A DNA stretch of 21,186 nt from Bacteroidales bacterium (GCA_018432645.1 JAHDSP010000344.1:1-21186); one strand, 5' to 3'. Counted from the first letter of the stretch, positions 1-8,717 are shown. The notes: generated by a model from the letters alone, not told the origin. A program made the numbers and translations.

Positions 1-1
1 A

Positions 2-577
2 GAAGGTGGTATAAGCTTCTCTGGTATTGTAGAAGCAGATGAACTGCTAATGAACTATTCAGAAAAAGGCAGGAAATTTAAAAGTAAAGAAGAATATCTG
101 AGAGCTAAAAAGAAAAAACATCCCAAAGTAGCGGTATTAGTAGTAACAGACAGAGAAGGTAATTTACTTTTTAAACAAGTTGGAGAGAAAAAAGTAAAAA
201 ATGAACAATTGAGAGAAGAGCTAAGGAATAGATTATCAAAGAATAATCTGATATGTGTAAAGCCAAAGAAAGAGTTCAGAAAAGGAGTTAAGAGTTTGCA
301 AAGTAAAAAAGTGATTGTAAACAAAAGACAAGTTAAACGAGGACTGTACAGTGTTAAGATAGTAGAGAGCAAAATAACTGATTTCAAGACGTGGTTGAGT
401 AGATTTCACGGAGTAGCTACGAAGTACTTGCAAAGCTACCTAATGTGGTTTGTGATAATGAATAAGTATCTAAAAGAGTTGATAGATCCTGATATTGGCA
501 GACTGCTAAACTTGTCATCGCACGACAGATGGGCGTGGGACAAGTATAGAGAGATAGTTAGTCAAAGGTATGAATAA
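2..577 (+). CDS. IS1595-like transposase, C-terminal part (5' end outside the window)
   Basis: The reading frame is open from base 2, so this is the last 191 codons of a longer gene and not a gene starting at the ATG at 50. The frame upstream of that ATG encodes GIVEADELLMNYSEKG, which matches the start of the nuclease domain in the complete paralogue at 10608-11615. Other family marks are the TDREGN strand, FHGVATKYLQSYL and a GRLLNL...DR.AW...YR tail. In IS1595 transposases this domain is an RNase H fold that cuts and joins the element's ends. Here the first acidic residue is present (GAT at 38-40). By eye, the usual second Asp after LC is Lys (ICVKPKK) and the catalytic Asn of the YHIQNVN motif is Glu (YSVKIVE). 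The zinc ribbon and helix-turn-helix would lie left of the window. It may be an active diverged element, a relic or a domesticated gene. Confidence 0.85.
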   Translation, partial: EGGISFSGIVEADELLMNYSEKGRKFKSKEEYLRAKKKKHPKVAVLVVTDREGNLLFKQVGEKKVKNEQLREELRNRLSKNNLICVKPKKEFRKGVKSLQSKKVIVNKRQVKRGLYSVKIVESKITDFKTWLSRFHGVATKYLQSYLMWFVIMNKYLKELIDPDIGRLLNLSSHDRWAWDKYREIVSQRYE

Positions 578-586
578 CATATTGTA

Positions 587-610
587 AAGTATAACAAAAA
601 TTTGATACTT
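587..610. repeat. AT-rich inverted repeat just after the transposase stop
   Basis: AAGTAT at 587-592 pairs with ATACTT at 605-610, and inside it CAAA (595-598) pairs with TTTG (601-604). The two stems are separated by a two-base bulge. The structure starts ten bases after the stop codon and could be a weak terminator or part of the element's end. No run of T follows it directly. Confidence 0.35.
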
Positions 611-670
611 CACCACACCCTCTCACCCCCATATCTCATCTTCTTCTTTTATTTCTCCTCTTTACTTTCC
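608..670 (+). other. Pyrimidine-rich tract in the gap before guaB
   Basis: In the 250-base gap between the transposase (ends 577) and guaB (starts 828), this stretch is almost all C and T on the plus strand, including ACCCTCTCACCCCC. I see no open reading frame or RNA gene in the gap. Apart from this tract it holds an inverted repeat, a tandem repeat and the guaB promoter. A comparable tract lies beside the second transposase at 11699-11757. Confidence 0.5.
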
Positions 671-775
671 ATTTAATATCACTGGTTTTATTTATTTTTT
701 ACATTTTTATACTAATTATTCAAACAATTGAGTTTATTCTCAAAAAAATATTAAATGTTAGATTTTAGATTAAAT

Positions 776-802
776 TTTGAATTTTCATTTTGAATTTTCA
801 TT
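776..802 (+). repeat. Two tandem copies of a 13-base unit next to the guaB promoter
   Basis: The unit TTGAATTTTCATT occurs twice without interruption, at 777-789 and 790-802. The match extends one base to the left, where each copy is preceded by T. It ends one base before the -7 element, so it spans where the -33 region would lie. Each copy carries a TTTG. Confidence 0.8.
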
Positions 803-803
803 G

Positions 804-811
804 TATTTTTG
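804..811 (+). promoter_or_regulatory. guaB promoter -7 element (TATTTTTG)
   Basis: TATTTTTG fits the Bacteroidota -7 consensus TAnnTTTG. It lies 16 bases before the ATG at 828. No well-spaced -33 TTTG is seen: the candidates at 776-779 and 789-792 are 24 and 11 bases away. The element lies inside the longer open frame that begins at 777, which argues for the start at 828. Confidence 0.65.
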
Positions 812-827
812 CATAAATTTATCAGTT

Positions 828-2291
828 ATGAATGAAAATAAAATATTAGATGAAGGGATAACTTTTGATGATGTTTTGCTAGTGCCTGCATATAGCGAGG
901 TTTTACCTCGAGAGGTCGATACTAGCACATATTTGACAAGAGATATAAAGCTAAATATTCCTTTACTGTCAGCTGCAATGGATACTGTTACCGAAGCTAA
1001 AATGGCTATTGCTATGGCTCAGGAAGGTGGCATTGGTGTTATACACAAAAATTTATCTATTGAGGATCAAGCTCTCGAAGTGAAAAAGGTAAAACGTGCT
1101 GAAAACGGCATGATTATAGATCCTATAACTATTTTTGCAGATAATACTGTTGGTGATGCATTGAAAATAATGTCTGAAAATCACATAGGTGGCATTCCTG
1201 TTGTTGATGCTAATCGTAAATTAATTGGTATAGTTACTAATAGAGATTTACGTTTCGAAAACAACCATTCTAAACCTATCTTTGAAGTTATGACTAAAGA
1301 CAAATTAATCACTGTTAATGAATTTACCGATTTTAATACTGCTGAGGCTATCTTACAAAAATATAAAATCGAAAAATTGCCTGTTATAGATAAAAATGGA
1401 GTTCTAATAGGGTTGATCACTTATAGGGATATTATGAAACTACGTGAGAGACCTAATTCTTGTAAAGATGATTTAGGTAGATTACGTGTGGCTGCTGCTG
1501 TAGGGATAACTACCAATACATTAGAAAGAGTAGAAGCCTTGTTATCTGTTAATGCTGATGCTATCGTAGTTGATACTGCTCATGGACAATCGGCTAAGGT
1601 CTTGGAAACTATTAAAAAAATCAAATCTACTTTTAAAAATATCCAATTAATAGCTGGTAATATAGCTACTGCTGATGGTGCACAAGCGTTAGCAGATGCT
1701 GGTGCTGATTGCGTGAAAGTAGGTGTTGGACCAGGTTCTATTTGTACTACTAGGGTAATCGCGGGTGTAGGTGTCCCTCAATTATCAGCTATTATGTTTG
1801 TAGCTTCAGTTTTGAAAGATAAAGGAATTCCTATTATTGCTGATGGTGGCATTAGATATACTGGCGATATAGTTAAAGCTTTAGCCGCAGGTGCCAGCAG
1901 TGTAATGATAGGTAGTCTCTTTGCTGGTGTAGATGAGGCACCAGGTGAAACCATTATTTTAGAAGGTCGTAAATATAAAGTCTATAGAGGTATGGGAAGT
2001 ATAGAAGCTATGCAGCAAGGATCCAAAGATAGATACTTTCAAGATATGGAAGAAGATATTAAAAAACTGGTCCCAGAAGGTATCGTTGGTAGAGTCCCAT
2101 ATAAAGGTAATCTGTCAGAAGTAGTTTACCAAATGATTGGTGGACTGAGATCGGGCATGGGCTACTGCGGCGCCAAAACTATTGAAGATCTTAGACAAGC
2201 TAAATTTATTCATATCTCTAATGCTGGCATTACCGAGTCACACCCTCATGACGTTACTATCATCAGAGAAGCTCCTAATTATTCGAGATAA
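828..2291 (+). CDS. guaB: IMP dehydrogenase
   Basis: This enzyme oxidises IMP to XMP with NAD+, the committed step of GMP synthesis in the cytosol. The protein has 487 residues, the usual length. The N-terminus has the typical [20 protein letters not shown]. Two CBS domains, expected to bind purine nucleotides, lie at about 95-147 and 156-207 within the barrel. The catalytic loop is GPGSICTT with Cys306, and the flap carries GSKDRYFQ near residue 400. The frame could start at 777, but the 17 extra residues are not family-like and overlap the promoter, so I chose the ATG at 828. It is the first gene of a four-gene plus-strand cluster, with 18 bases to the next start. Linking GTP supply to envelope foldases is probably just conserved gene order in this phylum. 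Confidence 0.97.
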   Translation: MNENKILDEGITFDDVLLVPAYSEVLPREVDTSTYLTRDIKLNIPLLSAAMDTVTEAKMAIAMAQEGGIGVIHKNLSIEDQALEVKKVKRAENGMIIDPITIFADNTVGDALKIMSENHIGGIPVVDANRKLIGIVTNRDLRFENNHSKPIFEVMTKDKLITVNEFTDFNTAEAILQKYKIEKLPVIDKNGVLIGLITYRDIMKLRERPNSCKDDLGRLRVAAAVGITTNTLERVEALLSVNADAIVVDTAHGQSAKVLETIKKIKSTFKNIQLIAGNIATADGAQALADAGADCVKVGVGPGSICTTRVIAGVGVPQLSAIMFVASVLKDKGIPIIADGGIRYTGDIVKALAAGASSVMIGSLFAGVDEAPGETIILEGRKYKVYRGMGSIEAMQQGSKDRYFQDMEEDIKKLVPEGIVGRVPYKGNLSEVVYQMIGGLRSGMGYCGAKTIEDLRQAKFIHISNAGITESHPHDVTIIREAPNYSR

Positions 2292-2309
2292 TTAAAAAAT
2301 TATTATATT

Positions 2310-4298
2310 ATGAAAAAATATTTAAGTATTACAATTTTATCAGTTTTATTGTCCTTAACACTATTCGGACAAAATGATAAAACATTATTAGTGATTGAAA
2401 ATCAAAATGTTCCCGTTTCAGAATTTTTAGATATTTATACTAAAAATAACAAAAATGTAGACTACTCTAAAGCTAGTATTGATGAATATTTGGATTTGTT
2501 TATTAATTACAAACTCAAATTAATGGAAATTCAACGTTTAAGGTTAGATACGCAAAAAAATTTCATCAATGAATTTCAGAAATACAGAGACCAGTTAGCT
2601 CAATCTTATTTAATTGATAAAAATACTGTAGATAAACTTTTAAATGAAGCTTATAGTAGAATGCAAAATGATGTGAGAGTAAGTCATATATTGGTTAAAC
2701 TCTCTCCCTATGCCAATCCTAAAGATACTCTAAAAGCTCATAATAAAGCTTTAGAAATTAGAAAAAAATTACTTAATGGTGCTGATTTTACTAAATTAGC
2801 TATTGAAATGAGTGATGATAATAGTGCTAGAGACCAAAATACAGCTGATGGTAGATTGATACCAGGTAATGGCGGTGATTTAGGATATTTTAATGTTTTT
2901 AACATGTTGTACGAATTTGAATCTGCTGCTTACAATTTAAATATAGGTGAAATATCTCTCCCAGTAAGGACTCCAGTAGGTTATCATATTATCCAATTGA
3001 CTGAAAAGCATCCCGCTATATATAGATTCAAAATTGCTCATATTCTATTAATGTATCCTCCTAATGCAACTGCTCAAGATAAAGAATCTATTAAAGCAAA
3101 AGCTGATAGCATTTATAAAGAAATTTTGCATGGTGCAGACTTTGCTGAGTTAGCAAATCTACATAGTGATGATAAAGGTTCTGCTAATAAAGGTGGTGAA
3201 TTGCCTTGGCTCACTCCTTTTAGGTTGGTACCTTCTTTTGTAAAACCTATTTACAGTCATAATCCTGGTGATTATATTCCTCCTGTAGAAACTTTCTATG
3301 GCTGGCATATTATTAAGTTGATAGATAAGCAATCTCCACCTGAATTTGCTTCAGTAAAACAAGAATTATTAACAAAACTATATAAGGACCCTCGATATCT
3401 ATTAGCTCAGAAAAAAATAGCTGATAGCCTAAAACAGGTTTGTAAAATTCAATATGATAAAAAATTGCTCGTAAATCTTGCTAAATCTATTAATAAAGAT
3501 TCTCTTTTAAAACGTTCTTTTAATGAATCTCAAATCCCTAATTTAGACAATATTTTAGTTAAAATCGATGATCATTCTATTTATATTAAAGATTTCGCTA
3601 ATTATATTGAGAAAAATCAAAGCTTATTTACCAATACTGATGATATTCAAGTATTTGTTAATAAAATGTTTGATAATTTCCTAAATGATAAAATATTAGA
3701 AATAGAAAAAGAAAATTTAGAAAATAAGAATCCTAAATTTGCTGCTCAAATTAATGATTATAAAGAAGGAATTTTAATTTTTAATCTGATGGACCAAAAT
3801 ATATGGAGTAAAGCTATGAAAGATACTGCTGGCTTAAAAGCTTATTATGAAACTATAAAAAATAAATATTTAACTGATGAAAAAGCTAAAATCGGCATTT
3901 TCAAAACTAATGATGCTAAAATTACTCAAAAAGTTCAAAAAACTCTACAAAAAAATATTAAAAAATCTCAATATAATCCAAATTTAATTTTATCTAAAAT
4001 TAACAAAAAAAACAATGTGGTAAGTTATGATTCTATAGTCATAGAAACTAAAAAATTAGCTGATATTGGGTTAGAAAAAAATGTAAATGCTATATTAACA
4101 AAAGAAAATAATAATTCTTACGAAATATATTGGTTACAAGATATCATTGCACCACAACCTAAAAGTTTAGATGAAGTAAGGGGCTTAGTAATATCTGAAT
4201 ATCAGACATATTTAGAAAAACAATGGATCAATGAACTGAGAAATAGATATCATTGGCAAGTGAATGAGGAAGTTCTAAAATCTTTATATAAAAATTAA
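2310..4298 (+). CDS. Periplasmic peptidyl-prolyl isomerase with two parvulin domains (PpiC type)
   Basis: The 662-residue protein begins with a signal peptide (hydrophobic to about residue 20, LTLFGQ), so it acts in the periplasm. A helical N-terminal segment (about 25-115) leads to two PpiC/parvulin domains. The first is at about 121-232, with SHILVK (His126) and GYHII (His226). The second is at about 239-341, with AHILLM (His244) and GWHII (His333). Each carries the paired histidines expected of an active parvulin. The remaining 320 residues are Lys- and Asn-rich with no domain I recognise. The family isomerises X-Pro bonds and chaperones outer-membrane proteins. The SurA-like gene follows after two bases, so the two foldases are surely co-transcribed and may work as partners. 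Confidence 0.92.
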   Translation: MKKYLSITILSVLLSLTLFGQNDKTLLVIENQNVPVSEFLDIYTKNNKNVDYSKASIDEYLDLFINYKLKLMEIQRLRLDTQKNFINEFQKYRDQLAQSYLIDKNTVDKLLNEAYSRMQNDVRVSHILVKLSPYANPKDTLKAHNKALEIRKKLLNGADFTKLAIEMSDDNSARDQNTADGRLIPGNGGDLGYFNVFNMLYEFESAAYNLNIGEISLPVRTPVGYHIIQLTEKHPAIYRFKIAHILLMYPPNATAQDKESIKAKADSIYKEILHGADFAELANLHSDDKGSANKGGELPWLTPFRLVPSFVKPIYSHNPGDYIPPVETFYGWHIIKLIDKQSPPEFASVKQELLTKLYKDPRYLLAQKKIADSLKQVCKIQYDKKLLVNLAKSINKDSLLKRSFNESQIPNLDNILVKIDDHSIYIKDFANYIEKNQSLFTNTDDIQVFVNKMFDNFLNDKILEIEKENLENKNPKFAAQINDYKEGILIFNLMDQNIWSKAMKDTAGLKAYYETIKNKYLTDEKAKIGIFKTNDAKITQKVQKTLQKNIKKSQYNPNLILSKINKKNNVVSYDSIVIETKKLADIGLEKNVNAILTKENNNSYEIYWLQDIIAPQPKSLDEVRGLVISEYQTYLEKQWINELRNRYHWQVNEEVLKSLYKN

Positions 4299-4300
4299 TA

Positions 4301-5665
4301 ATGAGAAAAATATTTTTACTTACAATTTATATATTTTTCTTTTCATCTATTCTGTTTTCTCAGAGTACACCACCTCAAATCATAGATAAGATCATAGCTA
4401 TTGTAGGCAATAAGATTATATTAAAAAGCGAGGTAGATATGCAAATACAACAATTGATGATATCTGGTACTCTCGATAATACTATAAAAACTGACGAGAT
4501 ACAATGCGAAATATTAGAAGATATGCTTTTGCAGAAACTTCTTCTGATGCAGGCAGAAATAGATTCTGTGGAAGTATCTGATGAACAAATAAATAATGAG
4601 TTAGATAGAAGGATTAGATATTTTACCTCAATGTTTGGTAATGTTCAAGAATTAGAAAAATATTATAAAAAAAGTATTCTAGAACTCAAAGAAGAACTTC
4701 GTGAACCACTAAAAGATCAATTACTAATAACTACTATGCACGATAATCTCTTATCTAATGTTACCGTGACGCCTAGTGAAGTAGAAAAATATTATAAAAA
4801 AATGCCTTCAGATTCTATACCTATCATCCCAGCACAATGGGAAATAGGTGTCATAGCTATAGCACCTTCTCTTACTCAGGAAGAAAAAAATATGTTAATT
4901 TCAAAATTACAAGATGTAAAAGAAAGAATTAATAATGTATCTGATTTCGAGGTGATGGCTAGGCTATATAGCGAAGATCCTGCTACAGCTAAAAATGGTG
5001 GCGAGACGGGCTATTTTACTAAAGGTGTTATGGAGCCTACATTTGAGAATGCTGCTTTTTCTCTAACAAAACCTGGAGAAGTGTCTCCAATTATAGAAAC
5101 TTCATATGGTTACCATATTCTGCAATTAATAGATAGAAAAGGTGAGCAAGTAAATGTGAGACATATATTAGTGCGCAAACAACCATCAAATAATGCTATT
5201 CAGATAGCTAAACAAAAAGCAGACAGTATTTATGATTTGTTAATTAAAAATGAAATAACTTTTGCTGATGCTGCAAAAAAATTCTCTAAGCTCGAAGGAG
5301 ATTTAACACAAGGCGGTATGATTTTATCAGCTAATGGAGGCTTTACGCTAACTACTAATGAAATCGACCCCAAATATTTACCTATATTAGATACAATGAA
5401 AAATTCAAAATTTTCAAAACCTTTTCTATATATGGAAAACGATGGCACGCCTACATACACAATATTATGGTTAAAAAATTATGTACCACCTCACAAAGCT
5501 TCTCTAAAAACAGATTATTACTTGATACAACTTAAAGCACTAGAAGAGAAAAAAAATCAAGCTTTAGCTAAATGGGCAAATGAAAGATTGCAAGAAGTTT
5601 ATGTGAAAATAGATAAAGATTATCAAGGCTGCGATTTTAAATATCCATGGATAAAAAAACATTAA
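4301..5665 (+). CDS. SurA-like periplasmic foldase
   Basis: The 454-residue product has a signal peptide (about 1-20) followed by DKIIAIVGNKIILKSEVD, the hallmark start of a SurA N-terminal chaperone domain (about 28-150). A parvulin domain follows at about 179-277, with YSEDPATAKNGGETGYF and GYHILQL (His272). A second, weaker one spans about 284-393, beginning RHILVRK but ending TYTILWL where GYHI would be expected. The first domain lacks the usual first histidine, so neither unit keeps both histidines. I believe this is common in SurA homologues of the phylum and suggests a mainly chaperone role. It would escort outer-membrane proteins across the periplasm. It starts two bases after the PpiC gene and is followed after three bases by moxR. 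Confidence 0.9.
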   Translation: MRKIFLLTIYIFFFSSILFSQSTPPQIIDKIIAIVGNKIILKSEVDMQIQQLMISGTLDNTIKTDEIQCEILEDMLLQKLLLMQAEIDSVEVSDEQINNELDRRIRYFTSMFGNVQELEKYYKKSILELKEELREPLKDQLLITTMHDNLLSNVTVTPSEVEKYYKKMPSDSIPIIPAQWEIGVIAIAPSLTQEEKNMLISKLQDVKERINNVSDFEVMARLYSEDPATAKNGGETGYFTKGVMEPTFENAAFSLTKPGEVSPIIETSYGYHILQLIDRKGEQVNVRHILVRKQPSNNAIQIAKQKADSIYDLLIKNEITFADAAKKFSKLEGDLTQGGMILSANGGFTLTTNEIDPKYLPILDTMKNSKFSKPFLYMENDGTPTYTILWLKNYVPPHKASLKTDYYLIQLKALEEKKNQALAKWANERLQEVYVKIDKDYQGCDFKYPWIKKH

Positions 5666-5668
5666 CTT

Positions 5669-6661
5669 ATGAAATTTAATAGTGATACTGAAGCTGCTAA
5701 AAGTTTATTAGAATTTTACAAAAATTTAAAATATGAAACTGCAAAAGTGATTGTAGGTCAAGAAGATGTGATAGATAAACTTTTGATTTCCCTATTCACA
5801 CAAAACCATGCTTTATTAATAGGTGTACCTGGACTAGCCAAAACACTTTTGATAACGACAATTTCACAAATATTAGGTTTGACTTTTAATAGGATACAAT
5901 TTACACCAGATTTGATGCCTTCCGACATTCTAGGCACAGAAATCCTTGATGAGCATAAAAATTTTCATTTTATTAAAGGACCAATTTTTGCAAATATTAT
6001 TTTAGCAGATGAAATCAATAGAACACCACCTAAAACACAATCTGCACTATTGGAAGCTATGCAAGAGAGAGAAGTATCTATTGCTGGTAATACTTTCCAA
6101 TTAGATCATCCTTTTTTTGTATTAGCTACTCAGAATCCTATCGAACAAGAAGGTACATATCCATTGCCAGAAGCTCAACTAGATAGATTCATGTTTTCTA
6201 TTTGGCTAGATTATCCAACTATTAATGAGGAGATAGAAATTGTGAAAAGAACAACTTTCGTAGATATGCCTACTGTGAATAATATCATTGATAAAGAAAC
6301 TCTGTTAGAATATCAAAAATTGGTAAGAAAAATTAATGTACCAGATCATGTTTATGAATTTGCAGTGCAGATAACAGCAAAAACTCGTCCTGTATATTCA
6401 GATTCTCATCCAATGGCAAAAGAATATGTTGCTTGGGGCGGTGGTCCTAGATCTAGTCAATTTATGATTTTAGGTGCTAAATGTCATGCTTTACTTAGTG
6501 GTAAATTTGCCCCAGATAATGAAGATGTAAAAGCTGTGGCTGATAGCGTTTTTAGACATAGATTAGTCCTTAACTATAGAGCAGAAGCTGAGGGAATAAA
6601 TACTATTGATATTATACACGAAATCATTAAAGATATAGAAAAAAATAATTTTAAAAAATAG
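5669..6661 (+). CDS. MoxR-family AAA+ ATPase
   Basis: This 330-residue cytosolic ATPase has Walker A GVPGLAKT (52-59), Walker B ILADE (111-115) followed by INRTPPKTQSALLEAM, sensor 1 TQNP (155-158), LDRF (171-174) and the sensor 2 region GPRSSQ (259-264). MoxR proteins act as chaperones that remodel or insert metal into partner proteins, usually with a DUF58 protein and von Willebrand factor A proteins encoded just downstream. Here the next gene is convergent and unrelated, so the usual partners are missing from this locus. The gene lies three bases after the SurA-like gene and closes the operon. The family call is firm. The substrate is unknown. Confidence 0.94.
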   Translation: MKFNSDTEAAKSLLEFYKNLKYETAKVIVGQEDVIDKLLISLFTQNHALLIGVPGLAKTLLITTISQILGLTFNRIQFTPDLMPSDILGTEILDEHKNFHFIKGPIFANIILADEINRTPPKTQSALLEAMQEREVSIAGNTFQLDHPFFVLATQNPIEQEGTYPLPEAQLDRFMFSIWLDYPTINEEIEIVKRTTFVDMPTVNNIIDKETLLEYQKLVRKINVPDHVYEFAVQITAKTRPVYSDSHPMAKEYVAWGGGPRSSQFMILGAKCHALLSGKFAPDNEDVKAVADSVFRHRLVLNYRAEAEGINTIDIIHEIIKDIEKNNFKK

Positions 6662-6698
6662 TTGAGATAAGCATTTATTCTCGAATAGATTTAATGCT
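6662..6698 (+). terminator. Hairpin after moxR, starting with TTGAGATAAG
   Basis: Just after the moxR stop lies TTGAGATAAG (6662-6671), then a stem-loop: AGCATT (6670-6675) with AATGCT (6693-6698), and inside it TATTC (6676-6680) with GAATA (6683-6687). The inner loop is TC, and the five bases 6688-6692 form a one-sided bulge. It sits between convergent genes and could end transcription of the operon. No clear T-run follows. The same leading ten bases occur at 15375. Confidence 0.45.
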
Positions 6699-6737
6699 GT
6701 AGTTGGACAATAATTTGTAATAAAACTCGCAATACAA

Positions 6738-7382
6738 TTAATTTATTTTTACAAAAGGATTATTATGCTTCTCATGACCAATGCTAGTAGGATTACCATG
6801 CCCAGGATATACTTTCACTTCATCAGGTAATTTATAAAGTTTATTTTTTATACTATTTACTAATGCATCCCAATCTCCTGTTATAAAATCTGTTCTGCCT
6901 ACACTATCATAAAATAATACATCACCAGTAAAAATAATTTTTTCATCAGAAAAATAAAAACATAAAGATCCATCAGCATGCCCTGGTGTTTCATAAACTA
7001 AAATATCAAAATCTCCGATTTTAATATTTCCTTCATTGATAAATTTTATTTTATCTTTAGCAAGTATCTCTACTTGTTCCATACCAAATTGATCTGCTAC
7101 ATCCACTATGCTATCATAGAGATGATATCCAGCCTCAGACATCAGAATTTCAATATTGTACTTTTGATACAAAGCACTTATACCTATCACATGATCTATA
7201 TGAGGATGCGTGATTAAACAAGCTTTTACATTCAAATGCTCTAGAGTTAAATAATTTTGCAATGTTTCCCACTCTTCATTAGAATAATATCCTGCATCTA
7301 TCAATAAAGCATCATTGTTTTCATTACTAATGATATAATTATTTACCGTGAAAGGATTGCAAACAAATAATTTTAGTTTCAT
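6738..7382 (-). CDS. Metallo-beta-lactamase-fold hydrolase (YcbL/glyoxalase II-like)
   Basis: The 214-residue protein has the full set of metal ligands of this fold: HPHIDH (59-64), GHADGS (His135), GDVLF (Asp154) and PGHG (His195). GRTDF after the Asp is typical of the compact YcbL-like branch. There is no signal peptide, so it is cytosolic. Relatives hydrolyse thioesters such as S-lactoylglutathione, but the substrate cannot be read from the sequence and glutathione use is uncertain here. It begins 33 bases after the lipoprotein gene on the same strand with no TAnnTTTG element between them, so it is probably co-transcribed with that gene. Its 3' end faces moxR. Confidence 0.9.
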   Translation of the reverse strand: MKLKLFVCNPFTVNNYIISNENNDALLIDAGYYSNEEWETLQNYLTLEHLNVKACLITHPHIDHVIGISALYQKYNIEILMSEAGYHLYDSIVDVADQFGMEQVEILAKDKIKFINEGNIKIGDFDILVYETPGHADGSLCFYFSDEKIIFTGDVLFYDSVGRTDFITGDWDALVNSIKNKLYKLPDEVKVYPGHGNPTSIGHEKHNNPFVKIN

Positions 7383-7415
7383 ATTTTGAAAATTTATAAT
7401 TTGATTACTTATTAA

Positions 7416-8540
7416 TTAAAATTCGACATACTTAAGTTCACCATCTTTATGAGAAAATACTAGTTTTTTAACATTTTTGGGTAAATAATAAATATATCCT
7501 TTTTGCAATATTTTTAGAGTATCTTTATAAATTATATTTTTACCCGAAGCATTTGTAATAGTTATCTGACAGGGCATAGGTTTGCGAGCAGGCAAAGTAT
7601 TTTGAGAAATTTTATAATTTTCAATTTTAGGATTTTTATTTAATGGAGTAATTTTTAAATAAAAATTATTATCAACTTTATCAGATATATCATAAGAAAA
7701 ACCCGTTAATGAATCAAAAGAGAACAAAAAAATGTTTTCTTCACCATTTCCATTAGGTAGTACATTTATCGAATAATGAAAATTAGTTTTTGACACATTT
7801 CCAATGAAATATGATAGATAAAATTTATATAAATTCTTAATTTCATTAATCATTTTATTAAATGTAGCATCCTCATAAGCTATCTCTGGTATACCACCTA
7901 TTAAATCATAATAATATCCTTTTAATAAATTAATATCATTGGCAATGTCTTTAGCAATGTCATAATCTGATTTAGGGACTAATTTAGTTTCATATAAAGT
8001 TTTAATACGTTTAATAGAATCAATAGTAACTAATTGATTAATAGTATCAGTTTTTTCTATATATTGATCAGTTATAAAAAACTTAAATAAATCGGATGAT
8101 GAATCATCTATAGTAGTATTTCGCAATGTTTTATTAATAATTTCTTTTTCATAGCATGAATTATCATCATTAATATTCAGTAAACCATTATCCAAAAAAT
8201 GCAATTTAATATTGTTTCTACTTGCAACATTAGAAAATTTCAAGAAAAAAGTAGCATTAGTATCTGGTACTAACTCATTAGATATATCAAGATTATTGAT
8301 AAAAAAACGCGATGATTTACGAGAAATAATGGGTATATTGCCAAAAAATTCATTTGCAAACTTTGAATATATTCCAGGGATAGAATCTACCTTGTAAACA
8401 TCAATATTTATTGACAACAAATTTTGAGGTAAATTAATTTCTACAAAATTATAATCTTTAAAATCATCAACGTTTTGATAAATTTTATATGATGAACAAG
8501 CAGTGAGAAAAATAAATATGCAAAGTGGAAGTATTTTCAT
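7416..8540 (-). CDS. Lipoprotein resembling the DUF4831 family
   Basis: The 374-residue product starts with a lipoprotein signal ending in the lipobox LTAC, with Cys15 as the lipidated residue, so it is an envelope lipoprotein. Several blocks remind me of DUF4831 proteins of this phylum. The first is a LP...I.V...Y...PGIYSKFANEFFG segment near the N-terminus. The second is a central GGIPEIAYEDATFNKMINE region followed by a YLSYFIGN-like block. The third is an IFLFSFDSLTGF strand, and the last a C-terminal stretch with YYLPKNVKKLVF. No enzymatic motif is visible and the family has no established function. Base use is strongly AT-biased even for this window. It is transcribed divergently from the CLC gene and leads the metallohydrolase gene. 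The lipoprotein call is firm, the DUF4831 call moderate. Confidence 0.75.
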   Translation of the reverse strand: MKILPLCIFIFLTACSSYKIYQNVDDFKDYNFVEINLPQNLLSINIDVYKVDSIPGIYSKFANEFFGNIPIISRKSSRFFINNLDISNELVPDTNATFFLKFSNVASRNNIKLHFLDNGLLNINDDNSCYEKEIINKTLRNTTIDDSSSDLFKFFITDQYIEKTDTINQLVTIDSIKRIKTLYETKLVPKSDYDIAKDIANDINLLKGYYYDLIGGIPEIAYEDATFNKMINEIKNLYKFYLSYFIGNVSKTNFHYSINVLPNGNGEENIFLFSFDSLTGFSYDISDKVDNNFYLKITPLNKNPKIENYKISQNTLPARKPMPCQITITNASGKNIIYKDTLKILQKGYIYYLPKNVKKLVFSHKDGELKYVEF

Positions 8541-8556
8541 AAAATATATTTATTTA

Positions 8557-8572
8557 CAAAAATACAAAAATA
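8557..8572 (-). promoter_or_regulatory. Tandem -7 elements for the lipoprotein operon
   Basis: On the minus strand TATTTTTG occurs twice back to back, at 8565-8572 and 8557-8564. Both fit TAnnTTTG. The nearer one is 16 bases before the ATG at 8540, the same distance seen for guaB. I see no convincing -33 box. Confidence 0.6.
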
Positions 8573-8717
8573 TTAATTTACTTTATATATTAAATTACAG
8601 AAATTTTCAATAAAAATATTTGATAAAACATAATATTATATCAATTATAATGAATGTTAAATTAATAGAAACAAAATTTAAATAACAAGGAATAGTTTAA
8701 TATAAAATTATTTTTAT

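Noticed and set aside
55..433. Minus-strand open frames opposite the left transposase
   Set aside because: They mirror an A-rich coding strand, giving Phe/Leu/Ser-rich products with no domain signs.
50..577. Start of the left transposase at the ATG at 50
   Set aside because: The frame is open back to base 2 and the upstream codons match the conserved GIVE.(D/E)E motif of the paralogue, so the ATG is internal.
777..827. N-terminal extension of guaB from 777
   Set aside because: The extra 17 residues overlap the -7 element and do not resemble IMP dehydrogenases, while the ATG at 828 gives the normal length.
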